A stretch of DNA of 61,760 bases from an uncultured Marinoscillum sp. (GTDB lineage Bacteria; Bacteroidota; Bacteroidia; Cytophagales; MED-G16). Positions 46,908 to 55,110 of the stretch are shown here, in pieces. The stretch is taken from contig CACPHX010000008.1 in assembly GCA_902633975.1 (NCBI GenBank), forward strand, positions 1 to 61,760, written 5' to 3'. The notes under the pieces were generated by a model that saw nothing but the letters and a program-made list of their open reading frames with translations, was not told where the DNA came from and did not search any database. Position numbers and translations under genes: made by a program. Each line of letters begins with the position of its first letter. Positions within the stretch are counted from its first letter, which is position 1.

Positions 46908-46976
46908 AGTAAATTAATTTTATCTATAACCAAAATAGTGTTAAGCAAGCAAATCTCTAATTAAGTTATTTTAGTT

Positions 46977-47423
46977 ATGAAGAAAAAATACCTATCACAA
47001 GAAAGTGTAGAAAACTACATTCATTTAATTTATTTGAATATTATTGAAGCGAATTGGAGTCCTGACATTATAATTAGTATTAATAGAGGAGGATGTATTC
47101 CTGGTGTTTATCTTTCTCATTACATTTCAGTTAAACATAAGGTATTTGACTTTAAAGATATTTACAATACTAATATTCATTTATACAAAATAATTCTTGA
47201 CAATTATAAAAATATTTTAATAGTTGACGATATAAATGATACTGGTGAAACCTTGTCCTCAATTTCAAAATATTTTAAAGATTATTCTCAAAAAATTAAA
47301 TATGCTGTAATCGTTGACAACAGAACAAGTATATTTAATGTTGATTTTTATGGAAATCAGATAGATAAAGGTGCTGACAGTTCTTGGATTGTTTTTCCAT
47401 GGGAAAACAATGAAAAGAAATGA
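46977..47423 (+). CDS. Phosphoribosyltransferase (Gpt/xanthine-type, short)
   Basis: 148 residues. The PRPP loop is ILIVDDINDTGETLSS (near 79-94), with the two acidic residues of the PRTase site, and an N-terminal IISINRGGCIPGVYLSH near 37-53 is the pyrophosphate-binding region. The size and sequence resemble xanthine/hypoxanthine phosphoribosyltransferases such as Gpt. It overlaps the queuosine-precursor-transporter-like gene by ATGA, suggesting a purine or 7-deazapurine salvage link. Confidence 0.85.
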   Translation: MKKKYLSQESVENYIHLIYLNIIEANWSPDIIISINRGGCIPGVYLSHYISVKHKVFDFKDIYNTNIHLYKIILDNYKNILIVDDINDTGETLSSISKYFKDYSQKIKYAVIVDNRTSIFNVDFYGNQIDKGADSSWIVFPWENNEKK

Positions 47424-48031
47424 GAATGTTTAAAACTATTAATAAAAAAATATTATTATTTCTTGTTTCTTTACAAATCATTGTAATAACAACTTCTAAT
47501 TTTCTTGTTTCCATACCCATTGAATTTTATGGTATTAAGCTAACATGGTCTGCATTTTCTTTTCCTATAGTTGTTCTTGCAATTGATTTAACAGTTAGAT
47601 TATTAGGTAAGTCTATTGCAAGAGCAACAATCGCACTTTCTTATCCTTTTGCAATTTTATCTTCAGTTGCAGTTTTACTAGTTGATGGATTAGGTGAACA
47701 AGATGCCTACAGGATTGGATTTGCAAGTGCTACCGCATATGGAATCAGCACTTTACTAGATGTATATGTATTTCAATTTTTGAGGGAAAGATATAGTTAT
47801 TGGTGGCTAGCACCATCAATATCAACAGTTTTTGCAAATATTATTGATACTTTTGTTTTCTTCTTCACAGCTTTTAGTAACTCAAATGATACTTTTATGG
47901 CAAAAAATTGGATTGAAATTGCTACTAATCAAAGTATAATAAAAATTACTATAGGATTATTTCTATTTCTCCCATTTTATGGTATTCTATTAAATTTAAT
48001 TCTAAAAAGAATAAATAAAAATGATTCTTAA
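47420..48031 (+). CDS. Queuosine precursor transporter (YhhQ/DUF165 family)
   Basis: 203 residues with six predicted helices. SAFSFPIVVLAIDLTVRLLGKSIARATI near 40-65 and YGISTLLDVYVFQFLRERYSYWWLAPSISTVFANIIDT near 107-140 are the family signature. Family members import 7-cyano- or 7-aminomethyl-7-deazaguanine for tRNA queuosine. The paired phosphoribosyltransferase is unusual and may indicate another purine. Confidence 0.88.
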   Translation: MRMFKTINKKILLFLVSLQIIVITTSNFLVSIPIEFYGIKLTWSAFSFPIVVLAIDLTVRLLGKSIARATIALSYPFAILSSVAVLLVDGLGEQDAYRIGFASATAYGISTLLDVYVFQFLRERYSYWWLAPSISTVFANIIDTFVFFFTAFSNSNDTFMAKNWIEIATNQSIIKITIGLFLFLPFYGILLNLILKRINKNDS

Positions 48032-48201
48032 TTACTACAACCATACTTATATATAGCAAAAGAAATTATAAAGAAACATGCAAAAACAGCACTTGAAATA
48101 AGCAATAAAGGCGCACCCATTAACTGAAGTATTTTAAAAGCACCACTCAATACAAAACAGCACAAAGAAAGAACCCCAGTTATGTATACAATTCTTTTCA
48201 T
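48028..48201 (-). CDS. Small 57-residue membrane protein, unknown
   Basis: From the ATG at 48201 the minus strand encodes 57 residues (MKRIVYITGVLSLCCFVLSGAFKIL...FAIYKYGCSN) with two hydrophobic helices. The start MKRIVYITGVLSL and the FKILQLMGAP turn resemble small Bacteroidota membrane proteins with a GldL-like first hairpin. It overlaps the yhhQ-like stop by 4 bases and lies 21 bases before the mosaic gene's stop region. Confidence 0.5.
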   Translation of the reverse strand: MKRIVYITGVLSLCCFVLSGAFKILQLMGAPLLLISSAVFACFFIISFAIYKYGCSN

Positions 48202-48222
48202 CTAATTATGTTTTAAATACCC

Positions 48223-51200
48223 TTATCTTGATACTAAAATCCTAATCTTATTTATTTCTTTATCTGAGATTAATTCTAGTAAATATGTTCCTTCAATTAG
48301 ATTAGCAATATTTACATAAATAATATTTTTATTTTTTTCAACTTTATTTGGGATTATAGTCTTTCCACTGGTATCAATGAATTTCAATTTATCTATCTTA
48401 GAATTGTCTATTAATTCAATCTTCAATTCATGATTGGAGGGGTTTGGATAGATTCTACTTATAAAGGTTTTTGATTCAATAAATAATGGAAGAGCACATC
48501 CATCCTTATCTACTGGTACACCAGAAGGAGTATCAGGACAAATATCTAAATCATCTGTTATTCCATCATTGTCACTATCTTTTTGCGAATCTGAGCAACC
48601 TTTAGCATCAACATTTTCACCTGTAGGTGTATTAGGACAATTATCCTTATCATCTGTTATTCCATCATTATCACTATCTTTTTGCGAATCTGAACAACCG
48701 TTAGCATCAACATTTTCACCTGTAGGTGTATTAGGACAATTATCCTTATCATCAGTAATACCATCTCCATCAGTATCTTCAATAATATCATTTATATAAA
48801 TTATAATTAAAGCATTATCACTTGCATTACCATCACTGACAGAAATATTTAAGGATAAGAAAATGTTGGTCTCAAAATCCAATTTAGTATTATCAAAAAC
48901 AGCTAAATTTCCATCATTGTCTATATTAAATGTGTTTTCTCCAGTTCCTCCAGTAATTGAAAAAATTAAATTATCACCGTCTGCATCAGTTGCAATAACA
49001 GACCCAACACTTTTACCATTAGAAGAATTTTCATCAATATTAAATGTTTGGTCATCAATAACTGGTGGATTATTGCTTGGATCATCATTTATATCATTAA
49101 TATTAATTGTAATTGTTGCATCATCACTTGCAGTTCCATCATTGACTTCAACTTTAATATTTAATGAGGTATTCTTTTCATAATCAAGCTCTGAAGTGTT
49201 AAATACTGAAAGATTTCCAAGATTATCTAAAGTAAAACTTCCTTGTCCTGTACCACCAGTTATGGAATATGTTAAGTTATCACCATCAGGATCTGATGCA
49301 ACTACCTCACCAATCAATGTTCCTTCAGAAGAATTTTCATCAACATTAAATGCTTGGTCATCAATAACTGGTGGATTATTATCCCCAATTTCAAAAATAT
49401 CATTAATATTAACAGTAACAGTTGCTATAACAGATTCTGTGCCATCACTAACCTCAACACCAACAAACAGAGAGGTATTTTTTTCATAATCAAGCTCTGC
49501 ATTATTTGATACTGAAAGATTTCCAAGATTATCTATAGCAAAAGTACCTTGGCCTGTACCGCCAGACAAGGTATAAGTTAAATTATCACCATCTGGATCT
49601 GATGCAACCACTGCTCCAATCCAAGTTCCTGGTGAAGAGTTTTCATCTACATTAAAGATTTGATCTTCAATTACAGGACTTCTATTATTATCACTAGCAA
49701 ATTCATAACAAACAGTTAAATCAACATTTGGATTATTTATATCATTTGATTTAAAAACTATCACAAAACATGTATCTTGACTAGGAAGTTCTCTAGAATC
49801 GAATGTTACATTTATAATATCACTACTAGAAGCTGCAAGAATACCATTGTCTGGTTCCAAATATGAATGATCATTTTCTCCAGAAACATACCAATTTAAT
49901 TGATAATTTCCATTATTATAAAGAGTAATATCTTTACCAGTATTAGTAGTAAATGAATGATCTTCTGTAATTGAATATGAACTTAATTCAATCGAAGGAG
50001 TTAGGTTATCCTTTAGAATAACTTTAGAAAGATTATAGCTCGAAATATTCATTCCAGATCTCTTCACAATGGTCGTTATATAAGGATAGGTTTCTGTATT
50101 AAAATCTTTTAATAAACTATAATTTAAAACTGAAATATCACTTGGTGTTATTTTTTTAAGAAAAACCTTACCTTCTCTTATGTTTTCTGAATCAGCCCCA
50201 TAAAATTCTATATATTCAACGGAACTTGATAGTGAATCAAAATAAAAAAGTATAGAGTCTTCAGTAGAATTTATTCCAGCAGAATGAAAAGTAAAATCCA
50301 AAGTATTATTATTAAAAATGTTGGTTGAGTTACCATAAATTATATTTGCATTAGCATCATTTTCTGCAGAAGAATTTAAAAATGATAATCCAGTTGTATT
50401 ATTTTGAATATTATTTGGCTTTACCTCTGAACCTATTTTATTCCCTGATGAGGAACCGGTAACCCATATGCCTGTTCCCGTATTTATATTTTCATTATTA
50501 AACCCTATACCAATTCTATTACTATAAATTTCATTATTGTGCGCATCATTCAAACTAATTCCAGTTTCATTATTTCCTATCACATTATTTTCAATGATAT
50601 TACCAGTAACATTACTACCATTTAATTTTATTCCATCTGCTCCCATAGAGGAAAAAGCTGTTGAACCATTAGGTGTAACACTGATAAAATTATTTTTTAT
50701 AGTATTGTTTTTTGCAGCGTTTCCTTCCAATTGAATTCCATTATGAGAAGTTCCAAGAAGAGCTACTAGATTATTATCAATAGTGTTATTTGATGATTGA
50801 ATTCCAATAATTGGGTCAGAGTGAGATATAACATTTTGTGGAGAATCACCTGATTTATTTGTACCAATATAATTACCTTGAACTATATTATTGTCACCTT
50901 TAATAATAATGTTCTTATTGATAAGGTTTGGGCCTGAGTCTTTAATTCCTATTGTATTATTTTCACCTTCAACTGTTAAATTCTGAATAATTGAATTTGT
51001 TATTTTATTATTATTTCCTTGAAATGTTACAGAAAATATATCCATCCCTTTTATCTCTGAATTTCCAGCTTTCATATTGATAATTGCAAATTCACCATCG
51101 ATTTTAACTATTGGATTATGATTTAATCCATCACTAAAATCATTTGTATTACCAGAATATCCACTCTCAGATGTTCCATCAAGAATAAAAGGAAACTCTG

Positions 51201-52641
51201 GCTCCAAAAAAAGAGAGGCTGGAGTTAGGGTTTTTTTATTATCTGGTAAATCAAATTTTATAGTTAACACTTCATCCGTTGCCCACGGTGGACGATACCT
51301 ATTTTCCAACAGAGCCGACCTTAAACTTGTCTTATTTGATGTTGTATTAGCAATTCCATCACCCTGGTAATTATCTTCTAAATCTCCGGAACCATCTACT
51401 ATAAATTCAGAAACTTCTCTTTTAGAAAATTGGATTTTTTGTCTTTTTATTTTTCTATTATAAGAACCAGAGGAAAGACCATTTGATAATGTAACAGCAG
51501 TATTTTTTGGTTGACCTTCCATATAATATAGGTATGCCTCTTGACCAATAGTACTAAAATTTCTAGAAGAAGAATTATGATCAATAATACTTACAGCACC
51601 TACCCAATATCTAGAATTACTTGCTTCTCTAGTATCAGCTTCTCCAATAGTATAATCGTTTGTATTCCAAGTTTTTACTAAAATCCTCTGTGACCAATGT
51701 ATTAAATCATCAGATAGAGTATAAAAAATACCTAATGTATTACCTGTTTTACCCATTCCAACAATCATAAATTTTTCAAAATATGTACTATATAAAAGGT
51801 TATCATTATGAAATGCTACATTTCCCTCCCAAACAGAACCTTTATTTAAATGAGCAAGTGAGTTTGTATTAATCGTCTCATTATACCTATCTCCAAGATT
51901 CACATTGTACCCAGAGCCATCCCAACCTCTCCAGCTATTAGGATCAGAAAGGTCATCTGTTCTAATAATGTATGTTAGACTTTGTGGAGCTCTACCATTA
52001 TTTATTTCAATATGAGTTGATTCAATCAATGCATAATAATATTCATTATGTTTTAAAATATTTGATTTAATTTCTACTCCTAAATGACCAACATCTAAAA
52101 AAACTTCTTCAACTGAATTATTTGATTCAGAATAAACTACATTATCAGTTGGTTTAGACCATGTTTTACCTTTATCTGATGATGAGTAGTACACTATAGA
52201 AGTACTATAATAACCTCCTGATTCAGTGTCTGAACCCCTTGCTGTATTTTCATTATGTACTAATGCATGAATATTTATCCCATCGTCTGTATATGGAGCA
52301 AGAATCCAGTGCTCAGAATTATGTTTTGATGGATCTGTTTCAAAAGCAGAGGATAAAATTGGATCACAATCTGAAACTAAATTATCAAAAGTTGATCCTT
52401 TTAGTTTATAGTTTTCATAATGAGGTATAATCAAATGTATTGAATCATTATTGTCTCTATAAGGTCTCAGCCCCCCATCAGGAATATTTTTATAAGAACA
52501 ACTATCATTACCCCAAACCCAAAAATCTTCTTCATCATCAATTAATGTAACCTCTCCTGGATAAATAATTTGGGAAAAAGATATTTTTGGAAGAAAAATA
52601 ACAATCGAAAGAAAAATAAAATATCTAAATATACTATTCAT
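48223..52641 (-). CDS. Giant secreted mosaic protein: propeller, beta-helix, cadherin, TSP3, type A T9SS sorting domain
   Basis: 1472 residues when begun at the ATG at 52641, which gives a signal peptide (MNSIFRYFIFLSIVIFLPKISFSQ cut near 24); an upstream ATG at 52704 would add 21 non-signal residues. Approximate domains: 24-387 beta-propeller with a BNR-like SSSDKGKTWSKP; 415-520 linker; 527-770 parallel beta-helix rich in NNxI repeats; 980-1287 three cadherin-like repeats (NVDENS...GT and DGDNLTYS); 1287-1380 thrombospondin type 3 Ca-binding repeats (DSDNDGITDDKDNCP); 1383-1472 type A C-terminal domain (IYPNPSNHELKIEL...EGTYLLEL). Likely a cell-surface or released protein acting on polysaccharide or as an adhesin; the enzyme activity, if any, is unproven. 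Confidence 0.86.
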   Translation of the reverse strand: MNSIFRYFIFLSIVIFLPKISFSQIIYPGEVTLIDDEEDFWVWGNDSCSYKNIPDGGLRPYRDNNDSIHLIIPHYENYKLKGSTFDNLVSDCDPILSSAFETDPSKHNSEHWILAPYTDDGINIHALVHNENTARGSDTESGGYYSTSIVYYSSSDKGKTWSKPTDNVVYSESNNSVEEVFLDVGHLGVEIKSNILKHNEYYYALIESTHIEINNGRAPQSLTYIIRTDDLSDPNSWRGWDGSGYNVNLGDRYNETINTNSLAHLNKGSVWEGNVAFHNDNLLYSTYFEKFMIVGMGKTGNTLGIFYTLSDDLIHWSQRILVKTWNTNDYTIGEADTREASNSRYWVGAVSIIDHNSSSRNFSTIGQEAYLYYMEGQPKNTAVTLSNGLSSGSYNRKIKRQKIQFSKREVSEFIVDGSGDLEDNYQGDGIANTTSNKTSLRSALLENRYRPPWATDEVLTIKFDLPDNKKTLTPASLFLEPEFPFILDGTSESGYSGNTNDFSDGLNHNPIVKIDGEFAIINMKAGNSEIKGMDIFSVTFQGNNNKITNSIIQNLTVEGENNTIGIKDSGPNLINKNIIIKGDNNIVQGNYIGTNKSGDSPQNVISHSDPIIGIQSSNNTIDNNLVALLGTSHNGIQLEGNAAKNNTIKNNFISVTPNGSTAFSSMGADGIKLNGSNVTGNIIENNVIGNNETGISLNDAHNNEIYSNRIGIGFNNENINTGTGIWVTGSSSGNKIGSEVKPNNIQNNTTGLSFLNSSAENDANANIIYGNSTNIFNNNTLDFTFHSAGINSTEDSILFYFDSLSSSVEYIEFYGADSENIREGKVFLKKITPSDISVLNYSLLKDFNTETYPYITTIVKRSGMNISSYNLSKVILKDNLTPSIELSSYSITEDHSFTTNTGKDITLYNNGNYQLNWYVSGENDHSYLEPDNGILAASSSDIINVTFDSRELPSQDTCFVIVFKSNDINNPNVDLTVCYEFASDNNRSPVIEDQIFNVDENSSPGTWIGAVVASDPDGDNLTYTLSGGTGQGTFAIDNLGNLSVSNNAELDYEKNTSLFVGVEVSDGTESVIATVTVNINDIFEIGDNNPPVIDDQAFNVDENSSEGTLIGEVVASDPDGDNLTYSITGGTGQGSFTLDNLGNLSVFNTSELDYEKNTSLNIKVEVNDGTASDDATITININDINDDPSNNPPVIDDQTFNIDENSSNGKSVGSVIATDADGDNLIFSITGGTGENTFNIDNDGNLAVFDNTKLDFETNIFLSLNISVSDGNASDNALIIIYINDIIEDTDGDGITDDKDNCPNTPTGENVDANGCSDSQKDSDNDGITDDKDNCPNTPTGENVDAKGCSDSQKDSDNDGITDDLDICPDTPSGVPVDKDGCALPLFIESKTFISRIYPNPSNHELKIELIDNSKIDKLKFIDTSGKTIIPNKVEKNKNIIYVNIANLIEGTYLLELISDKEINKIRILVSR
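48551..48748 (-). repeat. 99-bp direct repeat in the TSP3 region of the mosaic protein
   Basis: Two nearly identical 99-bp units (48551-48649 and 48650-48748), differing at a few bases, followed by a decayed third. Each encodes 33 residues with the Ca-loop DSDNDGITDDKDNCP. The high identity suggests recent duplication. Confidence 0.88.
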
Positions 52642-52942
52642 AAAATTTAGTTTAACAAAATAAATTTTACTTTTTTTCCTAAATATATTAAAAAAAGAAA
52701 TCAAATATTGAAGAAAGTAGGAATGTGTAAAAAATATAAAATAAGAAATTATTATATGTTAAGTTATTCTTGAAAAGATATTTTTTAAATTTAAATTTAT
52801 TCTTGACTTCAGATATTATATGAGAATATCTTCCAGCATTAATTCTATTTAAATTGAAAAAATTCACCATAGATTTATCGGAGTATTAATATTACTAAAT
52901 AATTTAAATGGATTTATGTTTAAAATAATCTATAATTAATTA
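52642..52942. other. 301-base AT-rich intergenic region
   Basis: Holds the 5' flank of the mosaic gene, read on the minus strand. No clear -7 box or hairpin was found. A 60-codon frame on the minus strand (52688-52870) has low-complexity Phe/Asn/Lys content and is judged spurious. Confidence 0.4.
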
Positions 52943-53386
52943 TTATAATTCTGCTTTTCTAATAGCCTCTTGAATATTGTCTTCATTTGCCCAGTCCCAC
53001 TTATCTGTAAATACTTCAATAGAAACTAATTCTTTAAGAGAAATATTCTTAAAAGAACAAAACCAATTTGATGTTTCTGAGCCAGCCTTATCTAAATTCA
53101 TCATTATTTCTAAGTAATCTCTTTTTTGAAGTTTTAAATTGTTAATAAAATTTTTCCATGTAGTTAATTCACCTTCATTATTAAAAACAAATCTCATGCA
53201 TCCAACTGTTTTTATCTTTTCATCAAAAGATTTATTATCATTTAAAGTTGAGGGTAGATATTTACTTTCTTTAGTAAACCAAATAGCAGAGTTTATATTA
53301 TTATCAATTGTCTCAGGTACTTCGATAAATCCATCTTGAAGAATGCTTATACCTGATTTTAAATCAGTGTAATGGTAAACAGTCAT
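52943..53386 (-). CDS. Hypothetical protein with ADP-ribosyltransferase-like N-terminus
   Basis: 147 residues, no signal peptide. The start MTVYHYTDLKSGISILQDGFIEV, then SAIWFTKESKYLPSTL near 33-48, resembles the His-Tyr-Thr and Trp-Phe-[ST] patterns of ART-fold proteins (DarT/DUF2971 type, 'HYT...IL..G.I'). A Trp-rich C-terminus (KWDWANEDNIQEA). No cognate antitoxin-like neighbour is apparent, although the next minus-strand gene upstream (53401) is small. The catalytic Glu cannot be assigned with confidence. Confidence 0.6.
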   Translation of the reverse strand: MTVYHYTDLKSGISILQDGFIEVPETIDNNINSAIWFTKESKYLPSTLNDNKSFDEKIKTVGCMRFVFNNEGELTTWKNFINNLKLQKRDYLEIMMNLDKAGSETSNWFCSFKNISLKELVSIEVFTDKWDWANEDNIQEAIRKAEL

Positions 53387-53400
53387 AACTATAATAATTA

Positions 53401-53547
53401 TTAAAAGTAGTTTGAGTGATTGTCATCTCCAGATTTAAAAAATGGATCATCCCATCCATTCTTTTTATAAGCTGTATATCCTTTAATAAATAACCAGGAG
53501 AAAAGAATAATTAGTATTGAGAGAAATAATATTTGACCTAAATGCAT
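53401..53547 (-). CDS. Small 48-residue membrane protein, unknown
   Basis: From the ATG at 53547 the minus strand encodes MHLGQILFLSILIILFSW, one transmembrane helix, then a hydrophilic tail with KGYTAYKKNGWDDPFF. It lies 14 bases before the ART-like gene's start and may be co-transcribed. The Asp/Pro/Phe tail pattern looks non-random. Confidence 0.5.
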   Translation of the reverse strand: MHLGQILFLSILIILFSWLFIKGYTAYKKNGWDDPFFKSGDDNHSNYF

Positions 53548-53702
53548 TATTAAACCTATTTAAATTAAAATTAAAAATGAATTTTACATTCCTTATAATT
53601 TTAAAATTATTTTTTTACAAAATAGAAAAAAATTTTTTGATAAAACTAAATCTTTAATCAAGCATAAGCGTTAAGATAATTTTAATTTAAAAATACAAAA
53701 CA

Positions 53703-54209
53703 ATGAAAAATTTAATTTTAACATTAAAAGCCTTATTATTTACTGTAACCCTATCAGCTCAAAACGGAACAATTTTTGATGTAGCAGTTTCTAATAATGA
53801 CTTTTCAACACTGGTAACAGCTTTAAAAGCTGCTGACTTAGTTGGTGCTCTTAGTGGGGAAGGACCATTTACAGTATTTGCTCCAAACAACGAAGCATTT
53901 TCTAAAATAGATCCCGAAACCCTAGGGAGTTTATTAGAACCTGAAAACGTAAAAGCCCTGTCAAACATTTTAACTTATCATGTAGTTTCTGGTAAACTTA
54001 TGGCAAGTGATGTTGCAGCTGCATTGAAACAAGGTTATGGAAGAGCAAAACTTACTGCATTAAACGGTCAAACATTAACCGCGAGAAAGAAAGATGGTAA
54101 AATTTATCTAAGAGATTCTCAAGGAAATATGAGTGAAATTATTGCAACGGATGTTGCAGGTTCAAATGGTGTTATCCATGTAATAAGTTCTGTCATAATG
54201 CCAGAATAA
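53703..54209 (+). CDS. Fasciclin-domain secreted protein
   Basis: 168 residues with a signal peptide (to about residue 20, TLSAQ). FAS1 motifs: TLVTALKAADLVGALSGEGPFTVFAPNNEAF near 35-65, ILTYHVVSGKLMASDV near 87-103 and the C-terminal ATDVAGSNGVIHVISSVIMP. Usually a cell-adhesion or matrix domain in bacteria. Ends before a clear terminator. Confidence 0.94.
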   Translation: MKNLILTLKALLFTVTLSAQNGTIFDVAVSNNDFSTLVTALKAADLVGALSGEGPFTVFAPNNEAFSKIDPETLGSLLEPENVKALSNILTYHVVSGKLMASDVAAALKQGYGRAKLTALNGQTLTARKKDGKIYLRDSQGNMSEIIATDVAGSNGVIHVISSVIMPE

Positions 54210-54232
54210 TTAAAATTTAATATATATGATTT

Positions 54233-54264
54233 AAACCCTCTTGCTAAAAAGCCGAGGGTTTTTT
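54233..54264 (+). terminator. Rho-independent terminator after the fasciclin gene, probably bidirectional
   Basis: AAACCCTC (54233-54240) pairs with GAGGGTTT (54254-54261) around a 13-base loop, followed by a T run. It lies 23 bases after the fasciclin stop. On the minus strand an A tract precedes the stem, so the reverse direction may also terminate, ending just past the stop of the gene at 54263-54430. Confidence 0.8.
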
Positions 54265-54430
54265 ATTTATTCTTTTTATTTAAATAGTATTCATAAGCAT
54301 TAGCAAAACAAAGAATTGAAATGCCAAACATATTTAAAGCATCGGCATACATCCACATTTCTTTATACACTCCAAAATATCCATTGATCAACATGGCAAT
54401 TAGCAATGAGCCATAGAAAGCGTAAATCAT
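54263..54430 (-). CDS. Small 55-residue membrane protein, unknown
   Basis: From the ATG at 54430 the minus strand encodes 55 residues with two hydrophobic segments (MIYAFYGSLLIAMLINGYFGVYKE and ALNMFGISILCFANAYEYYL). Convergent with the fasciclin gene, its stop codon sits in the terminator's T tract. The good helix pattern and mixed codon use support a real gene. Confidence 0.5.
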   Translation of the reverse strand: MIYAFYGSLLIAMLINGYFGVYKEMWMYADALNMFGISILCFANAYEYYLNKKNK

Positions 54431-54480
54431 AACTTTAATCTACAAATATCCAAGCTAAACATCAACTTGGGATTTTTTGT

Positions 54481-54963
54481 TTATTCGTAAAATACCTTTA
54501 TATCTGGATTACAATTAGAATCAGAAGAAGGTGATACTTCAATTACTGTTCTCTTATCTTCATACAAATTAACTATCACTTCTTTTTTAATATCAAAATA
54601 ATCTGGAATATTATCTCTATAAAATCCTATAGTTTCGTTTGGAATATTTGGTGTATCACAATCAAATGTTAAAATAACTTTAATATTATTAGTGTCTGCT
54701 AGTTTCGTTATATCTACATCAAAAGTCTGATAATTTGAATCCATCTGCAGATTCTCATTCCTATAAACAGGAATTATATCATAAAATATTTTATTATTTA
54801 AATTAATTTGTCTTGTCCAGAACATATCAGTAGTCACACAACTATAACCACTATAACTTGTACATTCCCAAGACATACGTAACTGATAAGAGTTATCAAA
54901 AAAAACTTCTTCTTCTTTACTGCAACTAAAAAGAATAAATGATAAGATTAATAGGTATCTCAT
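54481..54963 (-). CDS. Predicted lipoprotein, function unknown
   Basis: 160 residues from the ATG at 54963 (MRYLLILSFILFSCSKEEE), a textbook lipobox with Cys near 14; an upstream ATG at 55071 would put 36 unlikely residues before it. Strand-rich body with two cysteines in WECTSYSGYSC and another pair later. I do not recognise the family. No clear promoter in the 147-base gap to tyrA-like 55111. Confidence 0.65.
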   Translation of the reverse strand: MRYLLILSFILFSCSKEEEVFFDNSYQLRMSWECTSYSGYSCVTTDMFWTRQINLNNKIFYDIIPVYRNENLQMDSNYQTFDVDITKLADTNNIKVILTFDCDTPNIPNETIGFYRDNIPDYFDIKKEVIVNLYEDKRTVIEVSPSSDSNCNPDIKVFYE

Positions 54964-55110
54964 CGGTAAACCTACAAACTTCCTATCTAAAATCAAATGG
55001 TAATCTGACCAAAAAAAACAATAAATTTTTATATATAATAGAGATATAATTCGTAGCATAAATTGATACAATTCGTAGTACGATTATAAACGTACCTTGA
55101 CAAAATGTGT

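Noticed and set aside
48569..48799. Plus-strand frame antisense to the TSP3 repeats
   Set aside because: Its internal repetition mirrors the 99-bp repeats on the coding strand; no independent support.
52688..52870. 60-codon minus-strand frame in the gap upstream of the mosaic gene
   Set aside because: Low-complexity Phe/Asn/Lys content in AT-rich DNA, no initiation context and no motif; judged spurious.
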